From NCBI RefSeq assembly GCF_000153105.1, contig NZ_CH672376.1, positions 3,947,739 to 4,011,738 of the forward strand: DNA of 64,000 bases, written 5' to 3'. Below the pieces are notes generated by a model that saw only the letters and a list, made by a program, of their open reading frames with translations, was not told where the DNA came from and did no database searches. Origin of the DNA: Blastopirellula marina DSM 3645 (GTDB lineage: Bacteria > Planctomycetota > Planctomycetia > Pirellulales > Pirellulaceae). A program made the position numbers and the translations under genes. Shown in pieces: positions 53,555-62,863 of the stretch. Each line of letters opens with the position of its first letter. Position 1 is the first letter of the stretch.

Positions 53555-55143
53555 GCAAATTGAATCCGCACACTTCCGATGAACTAGTGAGCCTCGCACG
53601 CGGATATTGCGACGAGCGATTGGACGCTGCGCAAGTGCGTCGTCTCGAGGAGTTGTTACGGAATAACCCCGAGAACCAACGGCGATTTATCGGCTATCTT
53701 GATTTGCATGCACGCCTTTGTTGGGAGGCGCGCAGCGGCGAACCGATTCTCGCCGAGCCTAACGTGCCGAAACCGACGACGCGCAGAACCGGGGTTCCCC
53801 GAGCGGTCTGGTTCTCGGCGGCCATCGCGGTTTCGCTACTCATGGGCTTCGCTTGGTGGACGTTTCGGATTCACCCGGCGACGCCTCCCATGCACGCAAT
53901 CGGATTGGCGACCGTGGTTCGAGCGGTCGGACGCTGGGGAGACGATCTCGAAACGATTCGGCCCGGCCTGAAGCTTGAAAATGGCGTCTTCGAGCTCTCG
54001 CAAGGCGTTGTGGAATTAGCGTGGCCCTCTGGCGTTCGCATGATCCTGGAATCGCCGACGCGTCTCGAACTGGTCGATCACCAAAAAGTAATCTTGCATA
54101 CGGGTCGAGTCGTGACTCGAGTCCCAGCGAGCGGCGTCGGGTTCGTGATGGAAACCGAACGGGTTCGCCTGGTCGACCTGGGAACCGAGTTTGGGGTCTC
54201 GGTTGGCCTGAGCGGTGCGACCGACGTCCAAGTCTACGAAGGAGCCGTGGACGTCTACTCGCATGCCTTCCAGGGAAACGTCTCGCAAGACAATCGCCTG
54301 AGTGCCGGCGAAGCGTATTCGTTCGACAAAACGAGCCGAGCGCTGCCGTTCGCTCCGGAACGATTTCTGCGCACCTTTCCCAAGACGCCTCGAAAGACCA
54401 AGACCGAGCTCGCATACAATCGCAGCGAAATCGAAATGATCCATGTCCGCCGTACAGCCCAACCGCCGGTCATTGACGGCAATCTGGAAGAGTGGGACCT
54501 ATCCGAAGCGTTCACCGCCGCGTGTATCGAACCCTACGCAGCGACCTACCACGCGCAAGGGATGATTCGTTACGACGACCAACGTATTTATATCGCGATG
54601 CATATTGCGGATCCGGCGCCGATGGCCAGCATGACCGATCCCGAGAAGGAGCCTGCCTTCTTTTGGACCGGGGGAAGCGTCGTACTGCGTGTTGGCGCCG
54701 ACAACCAACTGGGCTGGCCGCTCAATGCGTCCAAACCGGGTACTCCCTTGAGAGGCCGCCAACGCGACCCGGCGAAAGATGCAAGCCGTCAGATCGTTCA
54801 TATCGGCATGTGGTACTCCAAACCGCAAGAAGTGTCGCAGCTGATCCTGCAATACGGCATCCGGTGCGACGAGCAAGTTTTGGCCTCCGAGGGTTGGCAA
54901 GGCGCTTTCCGGCGCGATGCCGACGGCCTGGGCTATACCTTGGAATATGCCATCGACTACGAACTGCTCCATGCCAGTCCGCCGCAGCCCGGCGACGTCT
55001 GGGCATCGACTTTGGCGATTCACTGGAGCGATCAGGATGGCCGGACCTGCATGGGACGGCTGCTCGAGATTACTCATCAAAGTCAAACTCCTTTCCGCAC
55101 TTTCGACGCCGCGACGTGGGGCAAACTTGTTTTCGATCCCTAG
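53551..55143 (+). CDS. FecR-like membrane anti-sigma/regulatory protein
   Basis: 530 aa from the ATG at 53551, translationally coupled to the sigma-factor gene by ATGA. A cytoplasmic N-terminus (SDELVSLARGYCDERLDAAQ; LEELLRNNPENQRRFIGYLD) precedes one membrane helix (AVWFSAAIAVSLLMGFAWWT). The periplasmic part has the FecR pattern (ELSQGVVELAWPSGVRMILE; VRLVDLGTEFGVSV). The C-terminus resembles CBM9-like domains: IDGNLEEWDLSEAF. It likely holds the sigma factor inactive and responds to an external ligand. Confidence 0.83.
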   Translation: MSKLNPHTSDELVSLARGYCDERLDAAQVRRLEELLRNNPENQRRFIGYLDLHARLCWEARSGEPILAEPNVPKPTTRRTGVPRAVWFSAAIAVSLLMGFAWWTFRIHPATPPMHAIGLATVVRAVGRWGDDLETIRPGLKLENGVFELSQGVVELAWPSGVRMILESPTRLELVDHQKVILHTGRVVTRVPASGVGFVMETERVRLVDLGTEFGVSVGLSGATDVQVYEGAVDVYSHAFQGNVSQDNRLSAGEAYSFDKTSRALPFAPERFLRTFPKTPRKTKTELAYNRSEIEMIHVRRTAQPPVIDGNLEEWDLSEAFTAACIEPYAATYHAQGMIRYDDQRIYIAMHIADPAPMASMTDPEKEPAFFWTGGSVVLRVGADNQLGWPLNASKPGTPLRGRQRDPAKDASRQIVHIGMWYSKPQEVSQLILQYGIRCDEQVLASEGWQGAFRRDADGLGYTLEYAIDYELLHASPPQPGDVWASTLAIHWSDQDGRTCMGRLLEITHQSQTPFRTFDAATWGKLVFDP

Positions 55144-55260
55144 CGGCGTCACCCCTTTCCCTTCAAACGCTTTCCGCCCTAACCTCGCGACTTGCCGTAC
55201 ATCAAGCATCCGCGCTACGCTTGCGCGGCCTTCAGCTTCCGCATCGCAACAGAGGATGAG

Positions 55261-57669
55261 ATGACACGCAAAACGGTGATTTCTTTCCTGACCGCACTTT
55301 CTCTGCCGGTGATGATTGCGCCGTTGGCCGCCGCAGAACCGAGCTTCAAGAAGGATCTTGCGCCCTACCTCCAAGCCAATTGCATCGGCTGTCATGGATC
55401 GGAAACGCAAGAAGGCGAGTTCCGCATCGATACGCTTTCGACCAACGTGGGGTACGAAAGTACTCCCCAATGGGCCGAGATCATGCAACGAATCACGTCG
55501 GGAGAAATGCCGCCGGAAGATGCGGAAAATCTGCCGTCGGCTCAGGAAAGCGCTCAAATCGTCGAATGGCTCGCGGCACGAATCGAAGAAGGCGAAGCGG
55601 CCCGCATGGCCCAGCGAGGGCGCGTCACCTACAACCGCCTCACGCGGGACGAATATGTGAACACGGTCCGCGATCTCATCGGCGTTCACTTTGATGCGAC
55701 CGATCCCGGCGGCTTTCAAGAAGACCCCCAGTGGCGCGGCATCCAGCGAATCGGCTCGATTCTGACGCTCGCGCCCTCTAACGTCGAAAAATATCTGGTC
55801 GCCGCCGAAACGATTTTGGCCGAAGCCTATCCCGCGAAAGAAGCGGAATTTATTGATGCGACCCGTCGCGCGGTGCCGGATAGTCGCATCCGCAAAGAAC
55901 ACCAAGAACGATTAAGCAAGCTGGGATTGCTCGACAAAGTTCGCTACGAGATGTGGGCCGGAGATCTCTATCGTGACTCCAACTTCCAATCGCTTCCCGC
56001 TCCAGGCATCTACGAAATGAGCATCACGCTCAGCGGACTGAAGCCGGCAGGAGGGCGCGCCCCGAGACTGTACGTCTATGAAAACAGTCTCGATCGCGTT
56101 CTTTTCGAGCATGATATCATCGCCCCGGAAGAGGAGCCGATCACGGTCACCTTCCGTGCTCACTTGCCCGCAGGCCGGCCCAACGTTCATATCATCAACG
56201 AAATCCCCGGCTTATCCACGAACTTCCGTTCAGGTCGACACGGCGGCCGCCCGTTTGTCAGCACCAAAGATGGTCGTCTACCTTGGCAGATGAAGCTGAC
56301 CGACAGCGAAGGCAAACCGCTCCATCCATTCCTCATTCTCGATTCCATATCCTGGCGCGGCCCCTTCATTACCGAGCAAGAGCAGCGTCGCCGCGAAGAG
56401 TATTGGCCTGCCAAAGAAGGGGACCTGCAACTCGTTCGTGAAGGTCTGCGCAACTTGGCCCAGCGGGCCTTTCGACGTCCGGTCGCGGAGGTCGAGATCG
56501 ATACATACATGCAGATCGTCCAGGCCGAACTCGACGCCGGCGAGCAGTTTTCGGATGCGGTCAAAGCCGGCATGTTGACGATTTTGTGCTCGAAAAGCTT
56601 TCTTTACATTGCCGAAGGGGACGAAGCCCAGGTGCGCCATACGCTGAACGACTGGGAAATCGCGTCTCGACTGTCTTACTTGTTCTGGAGCACGATGCCG
56701 GACGATGAGTTGTTTCGTCTGGCCGAAGCAGGGAAACTGCGAGATAAAGCGGAGCTTCGCCGTCAGGTGAAACGCATGCTCGCCGATCCCCAAGCGGACC
56801 GATTCTGCGAGTCGTTCCCTCAGCAGTGGCTGCAACTCGACAAAGTCGGCATGTTTCCGCCCGACAAGCAGCTCTATCCCGACTACGATCTGTCGTTAGA
56901 GCAAAGCATGGCTCAAGAGACGACGCAGTTTTTCCGCGAAGTCCTGCACAAGGGTCTGACGCTGCAAGAGTTCATTGATTCCGACTGGACGATGGTCAAC
57001 TCGCGTCTGGCCCAGTTTTATGACCTGCCCGATTCGGTAGGACATAATTTCGAGCGGGTCTCGTTACAGCCCGACGCACATCGCGGCGGACTATTAAGCC
57101 AAGCCGCCATCCTGTCGTTGACCTCCGACGGCACGCGACATCGCCCCGTGCATCGCGGCAAGTACATTCTGGAAACGTTCTTTGGTAAATCGCCTCCGCC
57201 GCCGCCTGCCAATGTGGATCCGATTCCGACCAATCCGGTCGATTCTCCCAAGTCCACTCTGCGTCAGAAGCTGGAGGCCCATGTGCACGATGCGTCATGC
57301 GCTTCGTGCCATCGTAAGATCGATCCGCTGGGCCTGGCCTTTGAAAATTTCGACGCGATCGGCCAATGGCGAACCAAGGAAAACGTGCGCGGCTCCGGCG
57401 AAGACCCTGCGGTCGATCCGTCTGGACAATTGGCCGATGGACGCAGCTTTCAAACGCCAGCCGAGTTTAAACAATTGATGCTGCAAGATATCGATAAGTT
57501 CAACGCGGCGTTCATCGAAAAACTAGCGACCTACGGAATGCGCCGAGCCATGACCTTCGAAGACCGTGAAGACCTGGAGACGATCGCCGCGGCCAGCCGC
57601 GCGAGCGACTATCGCTTGCGAGAGATCCTGGAAGCGTTCGTCCTATCCGACTTGTTCCAAAAGCGTTAA
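55261..57669 (+). CDS. Planctomycete cytochrome-type DUF1592/DUF1588/DUF1587/DUF1585 protein
   Basis: 802 aa from the ATG at 55261; the ATG at 55192 would add a non-signal leader. MTRKTVISFLTALSLPVMIA is a signal peptide. CIGCH at 41-45 is the PSCyt1 haem motif; RLTRDEYVNTVRDLIG marks DUF1587; LSYLFWSTMPDDELFRLAEA marks DUF1592; CASCH at 680-684 with RKIDPLGLAFENFD marks DUF1588; the tail is DUF1585. The layout matches the genes at 333 and 60544. It belongs to an operon with the DUF1552 gene, 42 nt downstream. Confidence 0.93.
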   Translation: MTRKTVISFLTALSLPVMIAPLAAAEPSFKKDLAPYLQANCIGCHGSETQEGEFRIDTLSTNVGYESTPQWAEIMQRITSGEMPPEDAENLPSAQESAQIVEWLAARIEEGEAARMAQRGRVTYNRLTRDEYVNTVRDLIGVHFDATDPGGFQEDPQWRGIQRIGSILTLAPSNVEKYLVAAETILAEAYPAKEAEFIDATRRAVPDSRIRKEHQERLSKLGLLDKVRYEMWAGDLYRDSNFQSLPAPGIYEMSITLSGLKPAGGRAPRLYVYENSLDRVLFEHDIIAPEEEPITVTFRAHLPAGRPNVHIINEIPGLSTNFRSGRHGGRPFVSTKDGRLPWQMKLTDSEGKPLHPFLILDSISWRGPFITEQEQRRREEYWPAKEGDLQLVREGLRNLAQRAFRRPVAEVEIDTYMQIVQAELDAGEQFSDAVKAGMLTILCSKSFLYIAEGDEAQVRHTLNDWEIASRLSYLFWSTMPDDELFRLAEAGKLRDKAELRRQVKRMLADPQADRFCESFPQQWLQLDKVGMFPPDKQLYPDYDLSLEQSMAQETTQFFREVLHKGLTLQEFIDSDWTMVNSRLAQFYDLPDSVGHNFERVSLQPDAHRGGLLSQAAILSLTSDGTRHRPVHRGKYILETFFGKSPPPPPANVDPIPTNPVDSPKSTLRQKLEAHVHDASCASCHRKIDPLGLAFENFDAIGQWRTKENVRGSGEDPAVDPSGQLADGRSFQTPAEFKQLMLQDIDKFNAAFIEKLATYGMRRAMTFEDREDLETIAAASRASDYRLREILEAFVLSDLFQKR

Positions 57670-57710
57670 GCCCGCCTCCACTTCGCTCCGAACCCCAAAG
57701 GTGAGATCCG

Positions 57711-59093
57711 ATGAGCAATTTGAACATGAACCGCTGGCAGGTCAATCGCCGCCAAATGCTGCGCGGCGCCGGCGTCTCTCTCGCTTTGCCGTTGCTCAAC
57801 GCGATGGAACTTCCCACGCTGCACGCAGCGCCGCGGCCCGCGCCGAACCAACCGAAGCGGAGCGTCTTTCTCTACATTCCCAACGGCGTAAACACGCTGA
57901 CCTGGCAAATCGAACAGGCCGGCGCTGACTATCAGTTCAGCACTCCCATGAAGTCGCTCGAACGACATCGAGACGTCGTGACGCCGATCAGCGGTCTGCA
58001 TCATCCGATGGTGCTCGGCAAGCATCATAACTGCGATAAAGTTTGGCTGACCGGAGCGAACGTGCCGTCGGATGGCGGCGCCTTTCGCAACACGGTGTCG
58101 GCCGACCAACTGATGGCCGAAGTCCAAGGGCCGTCCACGCGTTTCTCTTCGGTAGAACTCGCGATCGAAGGGCACTCGCTGGCTTGGTCTCGTGATGGCA
58201 TTCCGATCCCGGCCGAACGAAATACGCGCGTGATCTTCAACCGATTGTTTGGCGTCGAGAAACAGAGCATCGGCGAAGTTCGTCGACGGCTGAATCGACG
58301 CGGCAGCATTCTGGATGCAGTCGCCGAGGACGCAAGTCGCGTCCAGCGCAAACTGGGAACCGAGGACCGCTCTAAACTTGACGAGTACTTGACCGCCGTC
58401 CGCCAAGTCGAGGTTCGAACGACGCGGGCCGAATCTTGGTTGGACGTTCCCAAGCCAACGATCCAACCGCAAGAGGAAGCTCGTCTGACGCGAAAGCTGG
58501 ACATGAGCCAAGTCACCGAATACTACCGTCTGTTCTTCGACCTGATGGTTCTCGCTCTGCGAACCGATTCGACCCGCGTAATCACCTGTATGATTTGCAG
58601 CGAGTCGAACGGCGGTGCGATTCCTGACATCGGCATTTCGCAAACGCGACACGGGCTTTCCCACCACAACGGCGATCCCGAACAACTGCGACGTCTGACG
58701 GCGACCGATACGTTCCTGGTCGAACAGTACAGCTACTTCCTCGATCAACTGAAGGCGCATCACGACGATGATCAGCCGCTGCTAGATACGACGCAAGTTC
58801 TTTGGGGAAGCGGCATGGCCTATGGGCATAGTCATGGTAACGCCAACCTGCCGACGATCCTGGCCGGCGGCAAGGCCTTGGGTCTGAAGCATGGGCAGCA
58901 CGTTGACTTCAATCTGCCAAAGATCGGCCAGTATGACGTCACCAACACCGACGGCCACTATCGGATCTGTTCGCGTCCGGTCGACGGAAACGCTCGTCTG
59001 AGCAATCTGCTGCTGACCATGTTGCAGCGGATGGATGTCGAGGTCGATCAGTTCCAAGACAGCGTCGGTCCGATTTCCGAGATCGTGACCTAA
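57711..59093 (+). CDS. DUF1552 (HxxSHH-motif) secreted protein
   Basis: 460 aa with an arginine-pair signal sequence ([20 protein letters not shown]), likely Tat exported. Conserved DUF1552 segments: [13 protein letters not shown] and the signature HGLSHH (the HxxSHH of the family) in the [17 protein letters not shown] context. It pairs with the DUF1592 gene just upstream. No catalytic role has been assigned to the family. Confidence 0.93.
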   Translation: MSNLNMNRWQVNRRQMLRGAGVSLALPLLNAMELPTLHAAPRPAPNQPKRSVFLYIPNGVNTLTWQIEQAGADYQFSTPMKSLERHRDVVTPISGLHHPMVLGKHHNCDKVWLTGANVPSDGGAFRNTVSADQLMAEVQGPSTRFSSVELAIEGHSLAWSRDGIPIPAERNTRVIFNRLFGVEKQSIGEVRRRLNRRGSILDAVAEDASRVQRKLGTEDRSKLDEYLTAVRQVEVRTTRAESWLDVPKPTIQPQEEARLTRKLDMSQVTEYYRLFFDLMVLALRTDSTRVITCMICSESNGGAIPDIGISQTRHGLSHHNGDPEQLRRLTATDTFLVEQYSYFLDQLKAHHDDDQPLLDTTQVLWGSGMAYGHSHGNANLPTILAGGKALGLKHGQHVDFNLPKIGQYDVTNTDGHYRICSRPVDGNARLSNLLLTMLQRMDVEVDQFQDSVGPISEIVT

Positions 59094-59135
59094 CGCGTTC
59101 CCTTTCCAATGATGCACGAAATCGTAGGCCATTTT

Positions 59136-60341
59136 ATGCCGACTCTTCCGCGATGTCTCTGGTCGATCCTGCCGCTGGTTCTGTTGGCCAGCGGCCTTTC
59201 CGCCCAGGAACAGCCGAAATTTCGTACCGATGCAAATCAGGACTCCAATCTCCCCTGGTTTCAGTTGGTGGATGGCGAGTTCCCGCCAGATGGCGCGGGG
59301 CATGCCATCTCGGGAGAATTGATCTCGCTGGATCATGTGGAGCGCAGGTTTCGGATCCGGGTCGATCGAGATGACACGCAGGACAAGGGAAGACTCGACT
59401 TGCCGTTAGAAGGCGATATGCTTCCCTATGGCTCGATCTATTACCTTGGCGCTCCGGCTGCGTTGCAGGATATTCCTCTTGGGACGCACTTGCACGGTCT
59501 CTTTTTTCTGGAAGATCCCCAGGCCAAAGCGGACAAGCCGGACGGTCCTTATGGACGGACCACGAAGGATGTCAACTTTCGTCGTTGCCTGCGTTTGGAG
59601 GATGACTTTTCGTTCTATGCTCGGCAGAACCAAACGTGGCGAATCGACGAGGTGAATCTTGACGAGATGACCCTCACTGCGACGCTTCATCAGGCAGGAA
59701 AACCGCTCGGCGATACACGAGCTTTTGATCTGCTAAGCAGCACGCGCGTCTTTCAGGGAACCGGTTTCGCTACCCTGAAGTCGATCAAAGTCGGCCAGGA
59801 AGTGTTGTTCAACTTGACCTGGGCGACACTTTACGGTCCGGGGCGAGTTCAAGAGCTCTGGCTCGACCCAGCAAGTCGCGATCTCGCATCCGAACTGCAG
59901 CGGAATCAGCATCACGTGCATACGCGCGACCGGGGCCTGGCCGGGTGGATCGACGCTGTGGATGACTATAAGCGAACCGTCACCATCACATTCTTCGACG
60001 GGGTCGACCCTGTGTTGTTCGAAGAACTAGACGACACGCACGAAAAACCGCACGGTTGGCCCTTCTCGTATCCAGAAGATGACCCCCAAGCGCCCAAAGG
60101 GGGCATTTGCGTGGCGCGAGAATCGTTGATGACCTATGACCCCGTGAATGATCGCAAAGGGGGAAACATCCTGGAGATCAAGTCGATCCCCAAGCAGCCA
60201 GGCAGCAGCGGCGTGCAAATCCAAGTGAAATGTGGAATGCTGCTCGAAGGCTTTCGCCCCGGCGGTATCATTCGCTTTTACCCGGCGACGTGGAAAGTCG
60301 TCGCATTGCCGCGCGAAGAACAATACTACGGTCGAGAGTAA
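59136..60341 (+). CDS. Secreted protein of unknown function in the cytochrome-pair operon
   Basis: 401 aa from the ATG at 59136 (MPTLPRCLWSILPLVLLASG, signal peptide ending near SAQ/EQ); a start at 59109 would extend the leader. The body is beta-rich with an internal duplication: HAISGELISLDHVERRFRIR with DLPLEGDMLPYGSIYYLG early on, and GLAGWIDAVDDYKRTVTITF later. It sits between two DUF1592/DUF1552 pairs in the same orientation, suggesting a shared function at the envelope. I recognise no family. Confidence 0.65.
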   Translation: MPTLPRCLWSILPLVLLASGLSAQEQPKFRTDANQDSNLPWFQLVDGEFPPDGAGHAISGELISLDHVERRFRIRVDRDDTQDKGRLDLPLEGDMLPYGSIYYLGAPAALQDIPLGTHLHGLFFLEDPQAKADKPDGPYGRTTKDVNFRRCLRLEDDFSFYARQNQTWRIDEVNLDEMTLTATLHQAGKPLGDTRAFDLLSSTRVFQGTGFATLKSIKVGQEVLFNLTWATLYGPGRVQELWLDPASRDLASELQRNQHHVHTRDRGLAGWIDAVDDYKRTVTITFFDGVDPVLFEELDDTHEKPHGWPFSYPEDDPQAPKGGICVARESLMTYDPVNDRKGGNILEIKSIPKQPGSSGVQIQVKCGMLLEGFRPGGIIRFYPATWKVVALPREEQYYGRE

Positions 60342-60543
60342 GCACGAAAGAAGCGAAGTTCGCCGCGCTGGCAAGCATTTTTTCCGTTTCTTTCGCCAAT
60401 TGCCGGCCATGGTCTTGCCCGGGGGATTCCGCTTTGGGATATCACCCAGTCGAAATGGACGGATTTTGCGCTGTTCACCAGTTTCTATCCCCATTACCAT
60501 AAGGATGACATCCCGCCGATCCTTCCCTCCTTAGTTTCCTTCC

Positions 60544-62823
60544 ATGTCATCCCGTTACCCTCTTTTTCTGCTATGCGCTCTCTTGGCATACGGCTGGATC
60601 ACGCCTGTCGTCGCCCAAGAGCCTGAGTCCGCCGACCACTTTGAGAAGAAGATCCGGCCGGTTCTCACGCAGTACTGCGCCGCTTGCCATGATCCGGAAG
60701 ATCCGAGTAACCACGTGGAGTTTCTCAAAGCGAACACGACGGCCGATCTTCAACATCTGCGCGGCATCTGGGGAAGCGCTGCGGCGCAGCTTCGTAATCG
60801 TACGATGCCTCCGCCGGATGAGGACCAACCCAGCGAACAGCAGCGTCTGGAACTGGCGAATTGGATTGACGACCATTTGCGAGCCACCGCGTGCGAACTT
60901 GGTCCGTATGCCGGCAACGTGACGACGCGTCGATTGAATCGTTCGGAATACGAAAACACGATTCGCGATCTCATCGGCCCGCAGCTTGGATACGACGAAA
61001 CGTTTCCGACCGATGGCGGCGGCGGCGAAGGCTTTAATAACAACGGCGAAACCCTCTTTTTACCGCCGATGCTGATGGAGCGTTACGTTGAAGCGGCCCA
61101 ACAAATTCTGGACGCCGCGATCATCACGCCTTCCTTGCGAACCGAATTTGCTGCGGACCAGCTAATACCGCTCGTCGAATCGCCAAACGACCAGCCGCGC
61201 ACGCTAGCGCCAGGACTTGAGCTTTCGGCCGGCGTAGTCATCTATGTTGCCGGCGACTACGAATTAACCGCAGACGTTCGCAACATGTCGAAACAGGATT
61301 TGAAGCTAGTCCTGAAACTCGATGGACTTCCTGCGGACCGATTCCAGCTGAGTTCGCAAAAGGAACAATCGCTCGGCACCACTGTGCGACTAAGTCGTGG
61401 TTTTCATGCGATCGCCCTCCATAATCCCCAGGATCAGCCGGAGATCGCGCTATTGCGGTTAAAGGTGCAGGAATTGGGCGTCAAACGACCCAAAGCGGCT
61501 CAAAAATTCCATGATCACATCTTTCAAGCGAAAGAGGGTAAGTACGAGAAAGGTCGAATCGCCGCCGAGAAGCTTCTCCGTCGATTCGCGACGCAAGCTT
61601 TTCGTCATCCGGTCAGCGATGGCGATCTAGCGCCGTTTCTGGCTTTGTACGATCGTGCCGCTGACCGGGCCGATCCCTACGAAGAATGCATAAAGCTGGC
61701 CCTCAAAGGGATTCTCGTCTCCCCTCACTTTCTGTTTCGAATCGAAGCGACGCCGAGATCCGCAGAACTAGAACGCATCGACGACTTTGCTTTGGCGACG
61801 CGCCTCTCCTATTTCCTCTGGTCGAGCATGCCGGATGAGCGGTTGTTCGACTTAGCTCGTCAACAGAAGCTCCACGAAACGCCGGTGCTGAAAGCGGAAG
61901 TCCAGCGGATGCTGCAGGACGAGAAAGCGGATGTCTTTTTCGCAACGTTCACCGGACAGTGGCTCGGCACCAAGGAAGTCGGAGGAAGCGTTGCTCCGAT
62001 CAACGGCCAGTTCAAAGGCATTTACTCGAGCGAACTCGCCGCCGACTTTCGCGCCGAAGCCATTCAACTAACGACCTACGTCGCCAGAGAGAACCGTTCG
62101 ATCCTCGATTTTCTCGACGCCGATTATTGTTTCTTGAACGATCGACTGGCCAAGCACTATGACCTGCCGAAAGTCGCAGGGCGTCAACTGCGCAAGGTTG
62201 AAGTGACCAACGGTCAACGCGGCGGTCTCTTGGGGCTCGGCGGCGTTCACATGGTGACCTCGTACCCGCAACGTTCGAGCCCAGTCCTGCGCGGCGCATG
62301 GGTCTTGGAAACGTTGTTCGGTACGCCGGTGCCGAGCCCTCCGGCCGACATACCCGCTCTGCCCAATAAAGTGAGTGCGAAGAACGCGAAGACGTTCCGC
62401 CAGCAGTTGGAAAAGCATCGCGACAACGCTTCGTGCGCCGCTTGCCATGACCTGCTCGACCCCATCGGCTTTGGCCTGGACAATTTCGACCTGCTGGGAC
62501 GCTGGCGCGACAAAACCGAGAACGGCCAAGCGGTGGATGCGACCGGCGTCCTGCCTTCGGGAGAAAAATTCTCTGGGCCGGCCGAACTGAAAGCGATTCT
62601 GCTCGAAAGAAAGCAGGAATTCGCTCGTCATTTAAGTCGCAAGGTCTTAGGCTATGCGTTAGGACGCAGTTTGGAAGATCCCGATAGTTGCACCATCGAA
62701 TCGCTGGTGACCTCGCTGGAAGAAAACGATTTTCGCATGCAGACGTTGATCGAACAGATCGTCCTGAGCACTCCTTTCCAGTATCGGCAACAGGTGAACT
62801 CCGCCGATCCGACTTCCCACTAA
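60544..62823 (+). CDS. Planctomycete cytochrome-type DUF1592/DUF1588/DUF1587/DUF1585 protein
   Basis: 759 aa with a signal peptide (YPLFLLCALLAYGWITPVVA). CAACH at 45-49 is the PSCyt1 haem site; RLNRSEYENTIRDLIG is DUF1587; ATRLSYFLWSSMPDERLFDL is DUF1592; CAACH at 631-635 with DLLDPIGFGLDNFD is DUF1588; the C-terminus is DUF1585. It opens a second DUF1592-DUF1552 pair in the same run as the 55261 pair, about 200 nt after the preceding gene, so it may have its own promoter. Confidence 0.93.
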   Translation: MSSRYPLFLLCALLAYGWITPVVAQEPESADHFEKKIRPVLTQYCAACHDPEDPSNHVEFLKANTTADLQHLRGIWGSAAAQLRNRTMPPPDEDQPSEQQRLELANWIDDHLRATACELGPYAGNVTTRRLNRSEYENTIRDLIGPQLGYDETFPTDGGGGEGFNNNGETLFLPPMLMERYVEAAQQILDAAIITPSLRTEFAADQLIPLVESPNDQPRTLAPGLELSAGVVIYVAGDYELTADVRNMSKQDLKLVLKLDGLPADRFQLSSQKEQSLGTTVRLSRGFHAIALHNPQDQPEIALLRLKVQELGVKRPKAAQKFHDHIFQAKEGKYEKGRIAAEKLLRRFATQAFRHPVSDGDLAPFLALYDRAADRADPYEECIKLALKGILVSPHFLFRIEATPRSAELERIDDFALATRLSYFLWSSMPDERLFDLARQQKLHETPVLKAEVQRMLQDEKADVFFATFTGQWLGTKEVGGSVAPINGQFKGIYSSELAADFRAEAIQLTTYVARENRSILDFLDADYCFLNDRLAKHYDLPKVAGRQLRKVEVTNGQRGGLLGLGGVHMVTSYPQRSSPVLRGAWVLETLFGTPVPSPPADIPALPNKVSAKNAKTFRQQLEKHRDNASCAACHDLLDPIGFGLDNFDLLGRWRDKTENGQAVDATGVLPSGEKFSGPAELKAILLERKQEFARHLSRKVLGYALGRSLEDPDSCTIESLVTSLEENDFRMQTLIEQIVLSTPFQYRQQVNSADPTSH

Positions 62824-62863
62824 GCCTCCCTCCGCTTTCTCCCCTTCAACCAGGAAATCGCCG